Shown here: positions 22,701 to 37,700 of the stretch, piece after piece
Numbering within the stretch: the first letter of the stretch is position 1
How the letters are laid out: each line of letters begins with the position of its first letter
Assembly: GCF_029227915.1 (NCBI RefSeq)
Contig: NC_079875.1
Coordinates: 12,645,001-12,709,000 of the forward strand
DNA length: 64,000 bases
From: Hydractinia symbiolongicarpus
Taxonomy: Eukaryota; Cnidaria; Hydrozoa; Anthoathecata; Hydractiniidae
Direction of reading: 5' to 3'
The notes under the pieces: generated by a model
Told to the model about the DNA's origin: nothing
Database searches by the model: none
The model's input: only the letters and a program-made list of their open reading frames with translations
Made by a program: the position numbers and the translations under genes

Positions 22701-25700
22701 TTCGTATTTAGGCAACTAAAGCTACACAAGATATTATGGTTAAAAAATATGGTGTGTATGACACTTTCATTTTTTTTCTTGCAAATATTTCAGATGTATT
22801 GATTCTGTTATTCCTTTATTTTCACTAAGAAAGAGATGCCTATATGTTAATTAACTAAAAACATCTTTATTCTGGTCCAAAATATAGCACTCCATTAACG
22901 GTTTTAGCGTTTTTTTTAGTGTTTTAAGTTCCTCGCTTTGAAAAAAAGTTAAGATTTGAGGAACAGTGTGTTTTTAGTGCTTCCAAAATTTGAAGTCAAA
23001 ATACAGTCACCGTCGTATCTATTGTGGTCGATGAAAGAAGTACCAATAACAATATGTGCTAAGTATGTTTGATTGATTATATTTTGTGATATTTCCCTTG
23101 GCTGAAGCTATTTTGTTGGCTGCTGAGGCTAACACACAAATTCCTTTAGGATCATTTTTATTCAAACACTTTTTTTTTATTTAAAAGTAAAAACATGCTT
23201 ACGCCATTCATCCTGTGGACATGTATAAAACAAAATAAACATACAGATATTGAACCTCGTGTTGCTTGCACACAGGAACATATTGAGAAAAAATTCTTTG
23301 AAAATAATGTTATTTTCTAAAAAGAAATCATATTTTCTTCTAAAATTCTCAGGTCAATAGGATCTTACTCTCAAATTACAGGCGTGGATATATAAATTAA
23401 AATTTCATATTAACGGATTTTGTGTGGAGACTACTGTAAATGCCAAGAAGTTTTCTCTGCAAACTTGTAACATTACAATACGTTTAGAGACTGGAGTGAG
23501 CTTATAGTATTACAATAACAAGAAGGATAAGTTTGGAGATAAAGCTTTGGAGTTGAATACCTTATATGAAGTTAGATCTACCACCTGTGAAAAATGCCTT
23601 TAGCGGCACTAAACTATAAAGAAGTAAAAAAAAAAGGTGAAAAGTTGGTTTTAATTTCAAATAAAAACATTCTAGTGCATGCTAGATTTGTGAAGACAGA
23701 TCCAGAAAACAATAAAATAAATGAATTCTTTAACAAATATGCCATACCCTGTCAGCTATTTTTAACCCTCACATATAAAGGGCTATTTTAAAGCATAAGC
23801 CTGGTGAAAGCTTCACAACATATATAATTATTAATATAAACAAAACAAATTTTGATTGATATCCCAAACTAACCACAAAAGTGTATACTATAGCTGTTTG
23901 GCATAAGGTTATGGAGGTTTTGTTATGTAATTCTTGCAAGAATAAAACGTATAATCATTTTTTAATACTGTAAGCTACATATAAATGCAGAATAAGTTTA
24001 TTAAAAACATGCATTAGCTCGATACCTACCGTAGCCCATACTTGTGATCTTAAACTATTTTTGCTACTTGCTAACTGGCTAGCTACAGATCTTTGTTTTC
24101 ATTCAGATCTGGCTAATATGTCTTAGTAATGTCTTAGTCTACCTATAATGTTATAATTGTCGGTTACACAAAAAGCAGGTGCAACTTTAACCATTTTTTA
24201 AAAGATATTTTAATTGGGTTTTATTTACTTCCTAATTTAGCATTGCGTTCAATTTGCGTAAAATTATGTTTTGAATAAACCCTGGATATTTAATTAAATA
24301 AACACAGTAATCAATTAAAACAGATAAATAATATATGGGAATAGTTTGTAATTATAGGCTAGTTATCGAGGTATTGAGGCTTTCATATTTTGCGGAGCAA
24401 TGTCAATGCTTAACAGCTTCCTTTGGTCTTATAAATGTTGCAACATCATGTTATTTTCTATCATGTTATCTTCAATTTTTAATGAATAAAGTGCAAAAAT
24501 ATGATCTTTTGTTGAGCAGTCTTTAAACAATGCTTTTTAAATTGTTTATAAATTTTTTTTCTGTCCAGGACTCCCTTCTACGAAAAAGACCAAGGTTATT
24601 GACATCCAGTTTAATTCATGTTTTGTCTTTATAAAGGTACACATATGGAAAATCTGTTGTCGGAACATTAAAAGCAACAACGTGTTTTTCATCAATTATT
24701 CATGGTCAAAGAAGATGCATGGAAATTTCAAAATCTTTGCTTTTATTTCCAGTATGCTTTTTCTTTCTATCTTCTTGTTATTTTTTTATTTCTTAGTTGA
24801 ATATAGATTTCAAGAAAGGACACTTATTTTATCTATTCAAATCAAAATACTTTCATTATTTGTCTCATAAGAAATATAAAGTTTTAGCTATCATTGGTTA
24901 AAATAGAAGAAAATTGTTGTTATGAATTCCCGCGAATTGTCAAAATGATGGACGTTTTGTATACAACGTTTTGTTATTTTGCTATTTTGTTTTCTGTTTG
25001 TTTTCCCTAAACAAAAATTTCTGACAAATTTTATTTTTTGGGCATTAATTTTTTGCAAACTTGACAAAAACCTGTTGAAATCAGTTCATACGTAAGATAG
25101 CATGTTTGGTAAGACATGCAAAACTTTCAAAGAAATGGAAAATGATAAAGTTATTTTTCCAATAAGAAGGCAAAAAGAATGTGTCAATAATTTTCATTTT
25201 CTGATGCAAGTGATTACAACAATTGTTCATTTTCAAAAAAGCCAAAACTAAAGAAATTAAGGAAAAGTCTGTTGTAACTTATAGAAGTCAGTTGTTACGG
25301 TGAAAACAATCTTCTCCTGAAACCCGAAAAGTAAGAAATCTGCTTGTAAATTTAATTTGAAATATTTTTAGATCGATGGATGTCTTACCACCATGGTTGC
25401 TGTGGACAGAGATAGAATCAAGAGAGACCATACGAATCCTATTGCTGTTACAGTCAATGCCACTGTAGTAGAAAATGGAACTGGAATAGCGCAAAACAGA
25501 ATACACACAACAAAAAAATTTCTTACAAATGAAATAACATTAAAGTTTGACGCACCCAAGTATTATAAACCAGGATTTATGTACAAAGTGAAGGTAATAT
25601 TATTTTTTACTCATGTATATATATGCTCCAAGTGCTTTTAAATGTATAAAGGTTCTCTAGGAATTTTTTTCAATTTCGTAAAAATAATAGATAATAGATA

Positions 25701-28700
25701 CATGAATTTCAGTTCCAGCATGTTTCTAACATAAAAAAGACCACCAAAACGATAATTAAATTCCCTTCACAATATTGATATTGTTATTCCTATAAAGTCC
25801 AGTGTTATTATCAATAATGTCGCGTACAACTAAACACTGCGTATGCAAGAATTGATTTTTAACATGCTACATAAACATCTTAGAAAAATAGTGTATGGAG
25901 GAGCTTGCAAAGAAGGAGGTGCTAGCAAACATTTTCCAAGAAAGATTGAATTTGTGATAGTATTGTAGCACCTACTAGATTGACCTATCACAGAACTCAG
26001 ATGACAAAAGCTATCAAGAAGGTTTAATTCTTCACTATTGATTACCATATGTAAATCATTAGGAAAACGATAAATCACTTCTTTTATGTGCCTTTAAGAC
26101 CCTAGCCAGTAAACTGAGATTTTCTTGGGTATATCAAATTTAGTTTCTCTCAAACGCAAGCTTAGACGCAAGGAAATGTCACATCAAATCTCTAAAAATC
26201 AAATCCAACTCATAGCAAACCCTGAATTACAATCAATGAATGAGCATAAATCCGGCGTGGTCACACCTTATTCTCTTAAATAATACATGGAAATTAATTA
26301 TATTTTTATCGGGTGAGTAGGGCCTTTTGCGCTTAAAAGAAAGGATTTCCGATATTTACCACGTGAACAAAGAACAATATAATTAACAAATGAAAAAGCA
26401 CGGTTAGTATTTTGACCGCGGAAAAATCGTTTGAAACCCACCGTAATTTTTCCCACCTTAACTGTTCCGATTTCCAGATGGTAAGCAAAATTATGCTGGT
26501 TCTCCTGGCTATTAAGACCCATGTATTTCTTTTAAACTGATTTGCAGGAAATGGCACATTTAGCTCTCTTCTATCTGACTTTCTCATTATAACATCTCTT
26601 TAGTTTTCTTTATGTCAATTCTAAACAATAAATGCTAATTCAACTGTATTCATGTACAGTTCTTTATTAGTTTTAGTAGTTAAGACAAGTTTGTTAGCAT
26701 GTAGAAGTTACAATAAACAGCAAACTCAAAATTTCAAAGATTTTGCTTCATTATGATAATAAATAAAAGTGGGCTTTAAAGAAAGCCTCGTCATGGAATA
26801 AAAATATCTCCCTTTAAACTAAAAACAACAAAGTATCGAGATTTCAACATTTGTCCTTATTTGTCAAGTCACAATAACGTAAGGAGTAAATGCATTTCCT
26901 TTGTGTGCAGACTTGTCAAGAATTTAGGAGCAAAAACAAACATTTACATTAAAATATTTATACAATCTTGTAACAATCTTTAATTTTAAGTCATGACACA
27001 AACCATTTTGCAAGTTTTCAATAAAAAAATGCTAAAAATGCCTTTTTTGACAGACCACATCAGATATAGAAATTCTTTCAGCAACTTCTGTCGTTAAAAT
27101 TATATGCAAGCTAAATTTTGGGTCTACAGCTTAACAACCATTTAAAAAAAATCAGCCTAAAATCATGTCCAATGTGCAGGTGTAAGTTTAGAAGTTTGTT
27201 TTACCTCGGTGTACGTTCTTTGTAATACAACGTTTTGTGGCAGTATACACAATAATAGAATGCACTAGCTGTAATCATTCTCCTACTATTTATTCTCATT
27301 AGTTATATGCCACAACACCTGATGGACGTCCAGCATTGAACAAGAAGGTGAAAATTATTCTTACATCAAAACGAGGGCATGCTTTAAAAAGACATGTACG
27401 CACGTATGAACGACATATTACCAATGGCGTTTACTCATTCAATGTCTATCCAACTGAGAGTGCTGATTCATATCACTATGAAGCTATCTATCGTGAAAAA
27501 AATGCATTTTCACAAGTAAATATGATTTTTTTTTAGTAATTTGTATTATAAGTGTTGCAGATCATAGAATGAAAATTCTAGCAAGTAACAAAACAAATAA
27601 TCTTTTTACTTAATGCAATTACTTTTTTTTACCTTTTCGTCTAGGGAAAACGCAAAAACTACAAGGTATATGGAAGCTCCGAAAGAAGGCTCTCACCCAG
27701 TTCAAACTATATTGAAATTGCAAGAATGAGAGATCTCACAGCTGGCAAGACTGCAAAAATTACTGTAGACATTACAAAGCATAGTGAAGTTCTTGGAAAG
27801 GACGTACATTATTTGGTAAAAATGATATTAACTAGTTACTTCATTTTTTAAGTTACATTAAAAAGTTCTATTTTAATTCCCATGCGATACTAAGAAAGAA
27901 ATCTATTCTATAATTCTCGCTGTGCGTCTGTCTGTCTGCCTGTTAGCCAAAATAGTAGCTGCAAACAGCGCAGGTTTCTTTACAAACAGAGGCTATAATG
28001 GTACATTACTTACAGTATCAATCCCCATCCAGCCTTTTCTAGATATCAATTTATTGCACTTTTGATCTTCAACAATGGACAGAGGGAACGCTTAATCATG
28101 ACTATATGTCACGACTACGTTTTAAGTGATGGAAATTTGGTCTTTCTCTTATATATAACGGCAACTGCTTGACTTATGTTTGAGGAAACATACTTTGTAA
28201 AAAAGGCTGTGACCAAGCAAAAGGGTTCAAATACAGTTATCATGTAGGGACATCCGACGAGTGCTATTTAGTACCATTAAAAATTCTTAGAGTGGTAAAT
28301 TATAATTAAAAGAACATACTTTGAAAATAAACAACTGAGGCTCCCATTTTCATCAGCCCTATGCGTGATGACATATTTGTTATTTTTGTAGCTAATATGC
28401 AGAGGTAAGATCTTGTTGTCGGATCGAAAGGTAGTTTACCACAAGCACGTGCATATTGATTTTCTGGTCCAACAGGAGATGTTACCTGTTTGTCGAATGT
28501 TTGTGTATTACATCAGGAACGATGGAGAGCTAGTCTCTGACTTCAAGAAAATACATTTTGAAATGTCCTTCGAAAACAAAGTTAGTATAGATTTGTTTAT
28601 GCCAAAATACTTCTTTAGTCTACGCTTCATGTTAGCAGAATATAATTGCAGTATGAACGCTGGAGTTCTCTGTGTGTCCATGAAAGATACAAACTGCGTT

Positions 28701-31700
28701 TTATAGTTTCTTAGTTTTTTCAACTAACTAACAGCGCTGCATTAGTTGCTAACTGCGTTAACATTTTTTTGACTTTTGAATTGAACTTCTGCCATATTTT
28801 ACCATGTCTTACTTAAGAAACATTTGTTGATTTTTTAAATAAACATTCTTAAATATTGAAAAATTGAATGGTAGAAATTTTTCATTTAGGTATCACTGTC
28901 ATTTTCTGATAACAAAAAAAAGCCTGGAGAGAAAGTAAAACTAACATTAAAAGGAACTGCAGGATCCAAATTTGCTTTGTCTGCTGTCGATAGAAGTGTC
29001 CAGTTATTAGGTGCTGCTTCTGATCTCAGAGAGAAACAGGTGAACACACTTCTTACCTACTATAAACAATTTTTGAAATTTTCAGGGTTCCTACACCTCC
29101 TAAAAGTTCTTAAAAAGTCCTGAAAAAAATGAAATCTTCCTAAAAAATTCCAAAGAAAATTTTGTCTTGTGAAACCTCCTAAAAATCTCTTTTAGCAAAT
29201 GCAGAACTAAAATTTCATTAATCCAATTTATCTTCCTTAATTCCTGAAATCTTCTGAATGTTTTTGTGTGAGAAAACCTCTGCTAATTGATCAAATTCAC
29301 TAAAAAAACCCAGCTAAAATTCACCTTAAAAATCCTAAATACTCAAAAAGTTAGTTGCAAAATGAGTGGAAACCTTTGTTTTGTAAGTTGTCAATTTCTT
29401 AGTATAAGAAACTCAATCTAAATCTGTAAACATAAAATATGCTTAATTTAGTAAAATTGTAAACTCGATTTTCGACTTTATACCAATGTAGTACATGATT
29501 TCTTAATTTCTACTTTGCAATCTCACAAGGTCCGCAAATCTAAAGTATAGAAGCAGTTTGTTTTGCTTAAAGTTTTAGGGATTAACTTCATCATTTCATT
29601 AAATATTGTATAGCATAAAAATATGTAAAACTAATAATTGTCACCCTACAGATTCTGGATATATTGAACGAACAAGATGTTGATGGCCAAAAATTTCAAG
29701 TCAGAAAAAAATGTGATGTTTCTACACGTTACTGGGGTGAAGTCCTATCACCTCCAACACTGAAGTTCGATAGCAGGCTAGCCATTGAGGTGATATTACA
29801 AAATAATATTCTTTATTTTTTTTATTTTTAAGGTTTTTAGCGGTTTATTTTATTGACTTCTATGTTGTTTATGTTAAAACCTAGTAAATTAACCAAGTAA
29901 AGTGACATTTTATTTTACCAAAGCTAGATTCCAAAAATTAATACTTACATGTAAAATATGATAAAAGAATGACAAATTAATAAAAAGATTGTGTAGCTAT
30001 TATTGAATACACAGTCTATGTTAATTGCTCGCTGTCTGTGTGTGGGTAGTTTTTCCACAGGCTAGCAACTACTTCATAACACTTTTCCACAGGCTAGCAA
30101 CTACTTTGTAACACTTTTTCCACAGGCTAATAACTACTTTGTAACACTTTTGCACGGGCTAGCAACTAATTTGTAACACTTTTTAAAGAGGCCAACAACT
30201 ACTTTGTAACAATTTTTCCATAGGCTAATTACTACTTTGTAACCTTTTTTCCACAGGCTAGCAACTACCTTGTAACACTTTTTCCAGAGGCTAATAACTA
30301 CTTTGTAACACTTTTTCTACAGGCTACCACTACTTTGTAACACTTTTTCCACAAGCTAATTACTACTTTGTTACACTTTTTCCACATGCTAACAATTGTC
30401 AAACAAACTAATTTAGACTAATCTTGTGATGAGACGCATAGTTAGCCAAAATCATAAAATCCAAACAAGATTTTTCAAAATCAGATAACGATTCGTAGAT
30501 TTAAAGTGAGGTAGGGCAAAAGACTGCAGGTGAACGCTAAAATATCTTTTTTTAGCTGCCTTTTAATCAAATTAATTAGGTTTGAAACAAACTTACCTGT
30601 GAATACTTGTCGAATAGTAAGTTTAGCGATGATATTAACTTTTTATACTTTGGAATTACTTTGGCTAGGTCGGTCTGCATATACACTGATCTAAAGGTTT
30701 CTGTAAAAGAAAAAACTCACTTGATGAGCAGTCTCTGAAAAACCCTTATAATTTATCAATACTTTTATATATTTTTTTATTTTTCTTTGTTCCTGAATGC
30801 TTGGTGAAAGACTTTTTTGGATAGTGTTATTTTCATGAAACGTTAATTTTCCAAAAAGGAAATATAATGAAATAAACACACACCATTTTGTTTTTCACCA
30901 GACGTTTTAAAATGGCTTCTTTTTCCGAGTTCTCGTTTTTGCACCATTTAGCATAAATTAATTTCAAAAAGGTTCCCGTTTTTTTTTTTCTAATAACGTT
31001 GCTATGAAATTATTTGTAATTATATATAATTATCTAAAAGAATGCATTTTTTTTTCTTTCTGTTGTCATAATTCGCTAATCAGTAATTTATACAAACGAA
31101 TCCGGGAACCTTTTCTGCATAATTTATTCAGCTTTCCATTACCGAAAATTTCAATGAGCCAATAGGAAGCTTTCGGAAAAAGACACCACAAACGTAAAGG
31201 GATGTATGCGAAAATTTACTAACGAGATATTTGTTTTTAAAGATTTTCGTAGGATATAACACCTCTGAAAAGGCTTTTTCCATTTCCAAATATTTTAATG
31301 GAATATAAAATATGTCTTTCGAAAGAAATTTTTTTTTCTATATGTCATGAATTTTTTGCAAAAAAGCTTTAAAAAAATTTGTTTCCTTTACAGTAACCTA
31401 GAGAGATGTTGCTTTTGTTCTCCTTTTTTTTCTTGGTTGGAAAATAGAACTAGATACAGATACGAACACATTTTTAAATGTTCGATGATTGTTAATATGG
31501 TTTTGAAAACATGTCTTGAACATGAATCCTGAAAATAACCAGTGTGTACAATTTAGTTTTCTTTTATAGGATGCTGGTTTAATATATTTTAGTAATGCGG
31601 AAGTTGATTTGGCAGATTGTCCCATAAAATGTATGAATACTGTAAATTCTTTTCTTTTCAAGGCACGCTTTAGAATAAATAGTTTAGACCTTAAATTTCT

Positions 31701-34700
31701 AGGTTCGTCTTGTACGACTCTGTTTGATGTTGTTAAAGTTATTTAAACTCTTTGGTGCAGTACATTGGGATTAAAGTGTTTTTGCATGTTTTATTTCATA
31801 GATAGGCTTAGACTTATAACATTGGCCAGTGCACCTGGAAGATCACTACGAAAAAATCCGTTATCGAGAAAGTACCTCATGAAGGAGAGAAAGGTTGCTA
31901 AAGAGACTGAAAAGGTTGTCGCTAAAGTTAAGAAGACCAAAAAAGTCGTAAAGATAAGATCAAACTTTCCTGAAACATGGTTATGGTCAGACGAAACAAT
32001 TAAGTAAGGAACTTGGTTTTCACAAGCTTGTGTTACTCAACAAGTAAAATAACTTGTCAGTAGGTGTGACACTGTATAACCACAACTTACTATAACTTAC
32101 TTGTTCTGAACATAAAATACAGTAAATTTCAAAATAATCAACTCTCCTCACCCTCAGGTTTGTCTAAGTTTGACATTCTTTGTCATTGTTAAATTGAAAA
32201 ACAGAAGGTTTAAAATATTAAATGTATCGAAAGCAAAATATAAAAATTCAACATATTCCTTTTGTAAGTGTTCATACTAATGTTGTTACTTTTAATCAAT
32301 CCCAGTGCTTCTGGTGAAAACGTACTTGAAGTGAAAGTCCCTGACACAATCACGACATGGTATGCCAGTGGATTTGCTATGTCGACAACAGCTGGTATTG
32401 GCGTAGCCGCACCTGCTAGTATCCAGGCTTTCCAGCCGTTCTTTGTTTCACTAGCATTACCATATTCTCTTATTCGAGGAGAAACAGTTAAAGTTCCAAC
32501 TACAGTGTTCAATTACTTGGATGATTGTTTAGTGGTATGCATGTGATTTGTTTTTGTACTTCCTGACAGACAATAAAATGAAAGTGATTTTAGAGTGTTC
32601 GTTCTAGTGTGTAAAATTATTCAACTAGTGTGATTTTGCTGTCACATGGAATAATTTAGTATTAAGTGATGTTTCTTGGGGAGAAAGTGCTTCTTAAAAA
32701 CTTATGAAAACTTACCTTTTGAAATGCATTTCCAATTGCTTTATTATGATTAGATCTGAAGGATACATATCTTATTCCATAAAATTAACGATTCAAGAAA
32801 TTAACGCGAAATAAATTAACGGTCATGAAATTAATGCGGTTCAATGATATTGTTTTCAAAAAGGCATTTAATTAATGCGGTTAAGCAAGGTTTTTTTTAA
32901 AAATGCAATTATAGCAAAAATTACGGCAAAAATTACGGCAACAGTCCAATCCACGGTAGTGAAGCAGTCTCCTCTATTACAAGGCGGTTTGGAAATCGGA
33001 AGAATAAAATCTAAAAGGGTCAAAAGTATATTAGGGCTATTCTTGGATTTTGGACTTCAACCGGAATATAGCATAAAACATATACCCCTCATATGTTGTC
33101 TTTTACCCTTTTTGTTTTCTTGCATATAATTACTCCATATAAATGTGTCCTATCTATCTCCAATATTAATGCATTGCAGATGTGGAATGTAGCTTTACTT
33201 AGCGAAACATCATTTTATAACTGCATGTACTATTAAACTTTTATACAGTATTTCTTCAACATTTTTATTTTCTGTTAGATACAACTTAGTTTGGACACTT
33301 CGAATGATTTCGACATTACATCGGAAAGATTTAAAAAAATGTGCGTATGCGGTAGTAAATCGAACACTTTCAAATTCAGCATTAAACCAAAAACACTTGG
33401 GAAAATTGATATCACTGTCAAAGCACTCTCCTTGCAGCCTGACATTTTGATATGTGATTCAAGTAACAAAATGGCAGAGGATGTAACTGCAGCAGATGCG
33501 ATGACAAAGAAGTTACTTGTTGAAGCTGAAGGAATAAAGAAAGAGTTTTCTACCAGTTCTTACTTCTGTCCTCGTGATCATTCTGGTTTATATTCTGATA
33601 CTTTAGTTGTAACAATACCTCAGCCTGTTGTTCAAGGATCAGTATATGCTGAGTTAGCAGTTGTGGGTAGGTTTTATGTACATTTAATAACAGGAATATT
33701 TTTAGCGGAGTGGATGCAGCATTATTAAGTTAATATTGAATTCTTTGGGTCACAGCATGAATAATTGATTATTAACATCTAGAAAAATACAAAACAAAAA
33801 AGAATTGATTAAATAAATAATTCTATACTATTTATCATGTTAATATTAGGTGATCTTTTGGGACCCAGCATGGATAATTTGGACAAACTCCTGGCAATGC
33901 CATATGGATGTGGCGAGCAAAATATGTTGAAGTTTGCACCGAATATTTACATTATGGACTATTTAACTGCAACCAACCAGTTGACTGAAAAAGTGGAAAG
34001 AAAAGCGAAAGAGTACATGAGATCAGGTAAAATGTATTTTTGTTATTATATAGTAATCCACCCAGGGTAATTTATTGCCAAAAACTACAGTTCTTTGTAA
34101 ACTGATAACTTCTATACCTTTTCTTGAACGATGCAGAACGATGCAGATACCTAGTGAACATTCTGCTTTTACAGATGCATTGTGCATACCGTAAACACTC
34201 TCATATGAGCGCCCCTCTTAAATAAACGTCAACCATTTTCCATAATTATTTTTATATGCTGCCCTATCGAATAAGCACCAATGGGTGATTATTTGAATAT
34301 ATTACTAGACCCAAAGGGGGTGCTTATTCAAATATTTTGGAAATCGGAAAGGAATACCTTTTACTAATATGTCAAAATGTTTCTATCTTTTTGTTTAAAC
34401 AGTCCGCTCATAATTCATTGACGTAAAAGAAATTTAACCATAAACATTTATGCTCAGAGACATGCTATATTGCTTCTGTTTTTTCACTTAACGACCATTA
34501 CAGTTTTCTAGCATAACATTTTATATAAAACACGAAGAAGATTTTTTATAAGCGCCTTTGTCAATTTACTGCCTCTCTGATCCGATTAGGTATTTGACTC
34601 GATTGACCTGACTCGATTAGGCATTTACTCTAAGTAAATGCCTAATCGAGCAGTTACGGCATTAACTTCTTTTTAAATATGCTACTTACAATCTACCATA

Positions 34701-37700
34701 TTACGATACTATCCACGCAAAGTGAGTGCTCAAGCCTTGCGTGGAGGACCTTTAAAGTTGGGAAAACTTGTACTGTGCAATTGTAAGGATAAAATAGTAC
34801 CGTTGCACTTTTTGAAACTAAATAAATAAACTAAGATCCCAAGTCCTAAGTCTATTTTGTAAGTATTGGCAGTGTACTTTGCAAGTCGAAAGAGTCATCT
34901 GTATCTGTACGCAGAGTATAAATGTCCGCAAACTACTTAAATTAGGATGTCTTTGTTCTAATTATTTTGTTTTTTCATGAAAGGTTATCAACGAGAGCTG
35001 ACTTACAAGCATTCAAACGGAGCGTATTCAGCTTTTGGTGAATTCGATAAGGAAGGAAGCACCTGGTTAGTACTTTTATCGTCTAACTTTGAAGTTTATT
35101 GCTATTCAGAATGTATTTACTTTCACAGCTTACATTTTCAGGCTTACTGCATTTGTTCTGAGATCGTTTTCTCAAGCAAAAAGATATATTTTTATTGACG
35201 ACAAAGATATTGAAAATAGCAAACGTTGGTTACTTTCCTTGCAAGATTCGTCTGGTTGTTTTAAAGAAAGCGGAATGATCCATCACAAAGAGATGAAGGT
35301 AGTTCTCTGGTTTGAATAATTAACGCAAGAACCGTAATTAGAGCGTTTTGGATGGAGTCCTACCAAACTTAGATGACAAAACATCTTATCCTGTTTACCT
35401 TTCATAGGGAAATAGTTCTACAGAAAGCAATAATTACAGTATTTGTAGTTCTTGGGTCTATCTCTATTTTAGGGTGGTGTGAGCAGCGGCATAACAATGA
35501 CAGCTTTTGTGGTCAATGCTCTTCTGGAAGCTGAAGTTCCACATGATGTTAGTTTATTATTTGCTTGTGAACTGTTGAATCTTTTGTAGGGTGACTTGGG
35601 AAAAAAAAAAGAAATCTATATTTGAGTAGAAGAAGCAGAAGTCTTTTAGCCTATCTTCTTAAGTGTTATGTTGCTTTTCAATTTGAATACATTCAAGAAA
35701 CTCAAAATATTCATACAGATTTATATTTTATACTTTTTGTCAGGATTTCAAAATACAAAGCGCACTAGGGTGCATAACGAATGGATTGGACAAGATATCT
35801 GATCCATACACTACAGCATTGCTTTCATATACATTGTCACTGGCTGGTAACACTAAAAGGTTTGATATGTTGAACAAGTTGGACAGTATGTCAAGTCAAG
35901 CTGGTAAGCACATTGCGCCGTATCTATTGATTCAAATTACATGTTTTTTTGTAAGAAAATTTCAAGATGCTTATGTAAAGTACTTTTTCAGGCTCAAAAT
36001 ATGCTTAGATTATGCCTTTATGGCAAAAAAATTTATTGGAATATTCTTACAAAAGACATGATCAAGCTCAAAATGTGCTTATTTAAAAACAAATATTGCA
36101 ATTTTAAACATCTATATTTACAACTTAAAGGTACTGTCCGATTAAAAATCAACTAAAATTTTGACAAAAAATTCTTATTTGGAACTGATTTCTATAAAAT
36201 AATTAAATAATTATTTGTTTTCTTTCCTAACACCAACTGAACAATATCTCATTCTTGTTTACAAAAAAAGCATGCGGTCTCTCGCTTCGATTGTTTATAT
36301 GGATGGCGGATGATAGGCACTAAAGCGAGGCTGAAATAATATGTCGCGTGTGACGTATTTACCTGGAGCGCGCCGAACTGACCAAAATAGATAAAACGTG
36401 GGCCAGGGCTGATATTTTATTATATGTTTAAAAATTTTGGTAATTTTACCCCCTGAATTGTGAAAGACCGCTTTTTATGAATTATTCATATGGAATTAAA
36501 AAATCGAAGGCGAGAGATGTGTCTAGACCTTAAGGTAAGCACACACTGTGCTAATTCTGTACGAACCTAAGTAAGAAGCTTTCGCTAATAAACTTGAAGT
36601 TCAATATGACTTTAGCCTTAGGGTTGCATAGTTGTTTCAGCTACTCTAAAGACAACCAATCAATAATTAAAAATTAGATTCCTCTTCACTAGATGTCCCG
36701 CCACAGAGAGATTAGACTCAGATCCGACATTCAGTAAGGTTGAGAGGCAGAATAATGTCTTGGTGCGCTGTTGTGAATTGCACTAACAACAGTCGAAAAA
36801 AACAGGATAAAATTTTTTTTTCGCTGCTCAAGGATCCAAAAAAAAAATCTTCCGTATAAGGAAAAACCAAAAGTCAGAGAAATATCTGAACTGAGGAAAG
36901 AAAAGGATGTTAAGGAGGTGAGTGGGGGCTGGTAACTAGGTGGTCGTTCGAAACTCTCTGTCATGGAGTGCCACCAAAGATGTTCACAGCGTACTCTTCA
37001 ATAAAACCACCGCTCGGAATTCTTCGTGTTCCGTAATACATTTTTTATCTGAAAAATATTACAATATTACTCAATCACACTCGCATCTAAGAATTACTCA
37101 TGAAGGAGTAGAAACTTTTATACCATGTAATTGAAAATATTTAATAGAGTCCAGTCTTTTTCAGGAGAGGCGTGCGATCGCACGCGCACGCCTTGGCACA
37201 CGCCTAAATCGTTTCAGGCGTGTGATTAATCGCACGCCTGAAAAATAAATATTGAGTTTTCAAAATCAACCTATAAAATCCATTTTGTAGCGTGCGATGC
37301 CAGCCCTCGAAATAATTTTTGGACAGTCGTCAGACAAAACGTCCGATAGATTTCCGTATTGGTCGGACACTTTTAGATCTCAGAAATTATTGAATAGTCC
37401 TGGTCCTTTTAATCCACGAGCAAGCCTATTCATAGCCAACCTGACCATCCTAGCTAATTCACCGACTCCTGACTTAGTTAAAAGAACTACGTAGACATAA
37501 ATCTCTTTTGCCTGGCCCCTTCGTCGTTGGTAACCAGGTCTTACACAAGAAATCCAGCCATGCGGTTCTTAACTAATGCGGATGTGAACGCCGACGAAGC
37601 ACGGATGAAGCAAGTCTGCAAAACTGCACTTACAGGCGGAATAGACATTTTATCATGGATTTAATTGTAGATAATTTCTTCATTTGACAAAATAATTGGA

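Noticed and set aside
30050-30398. CRISPR-like array (32-bp repeats)
   Set aside because: Units abut with no spacers, diverge like a minisatellite, and the context is an animal intron.
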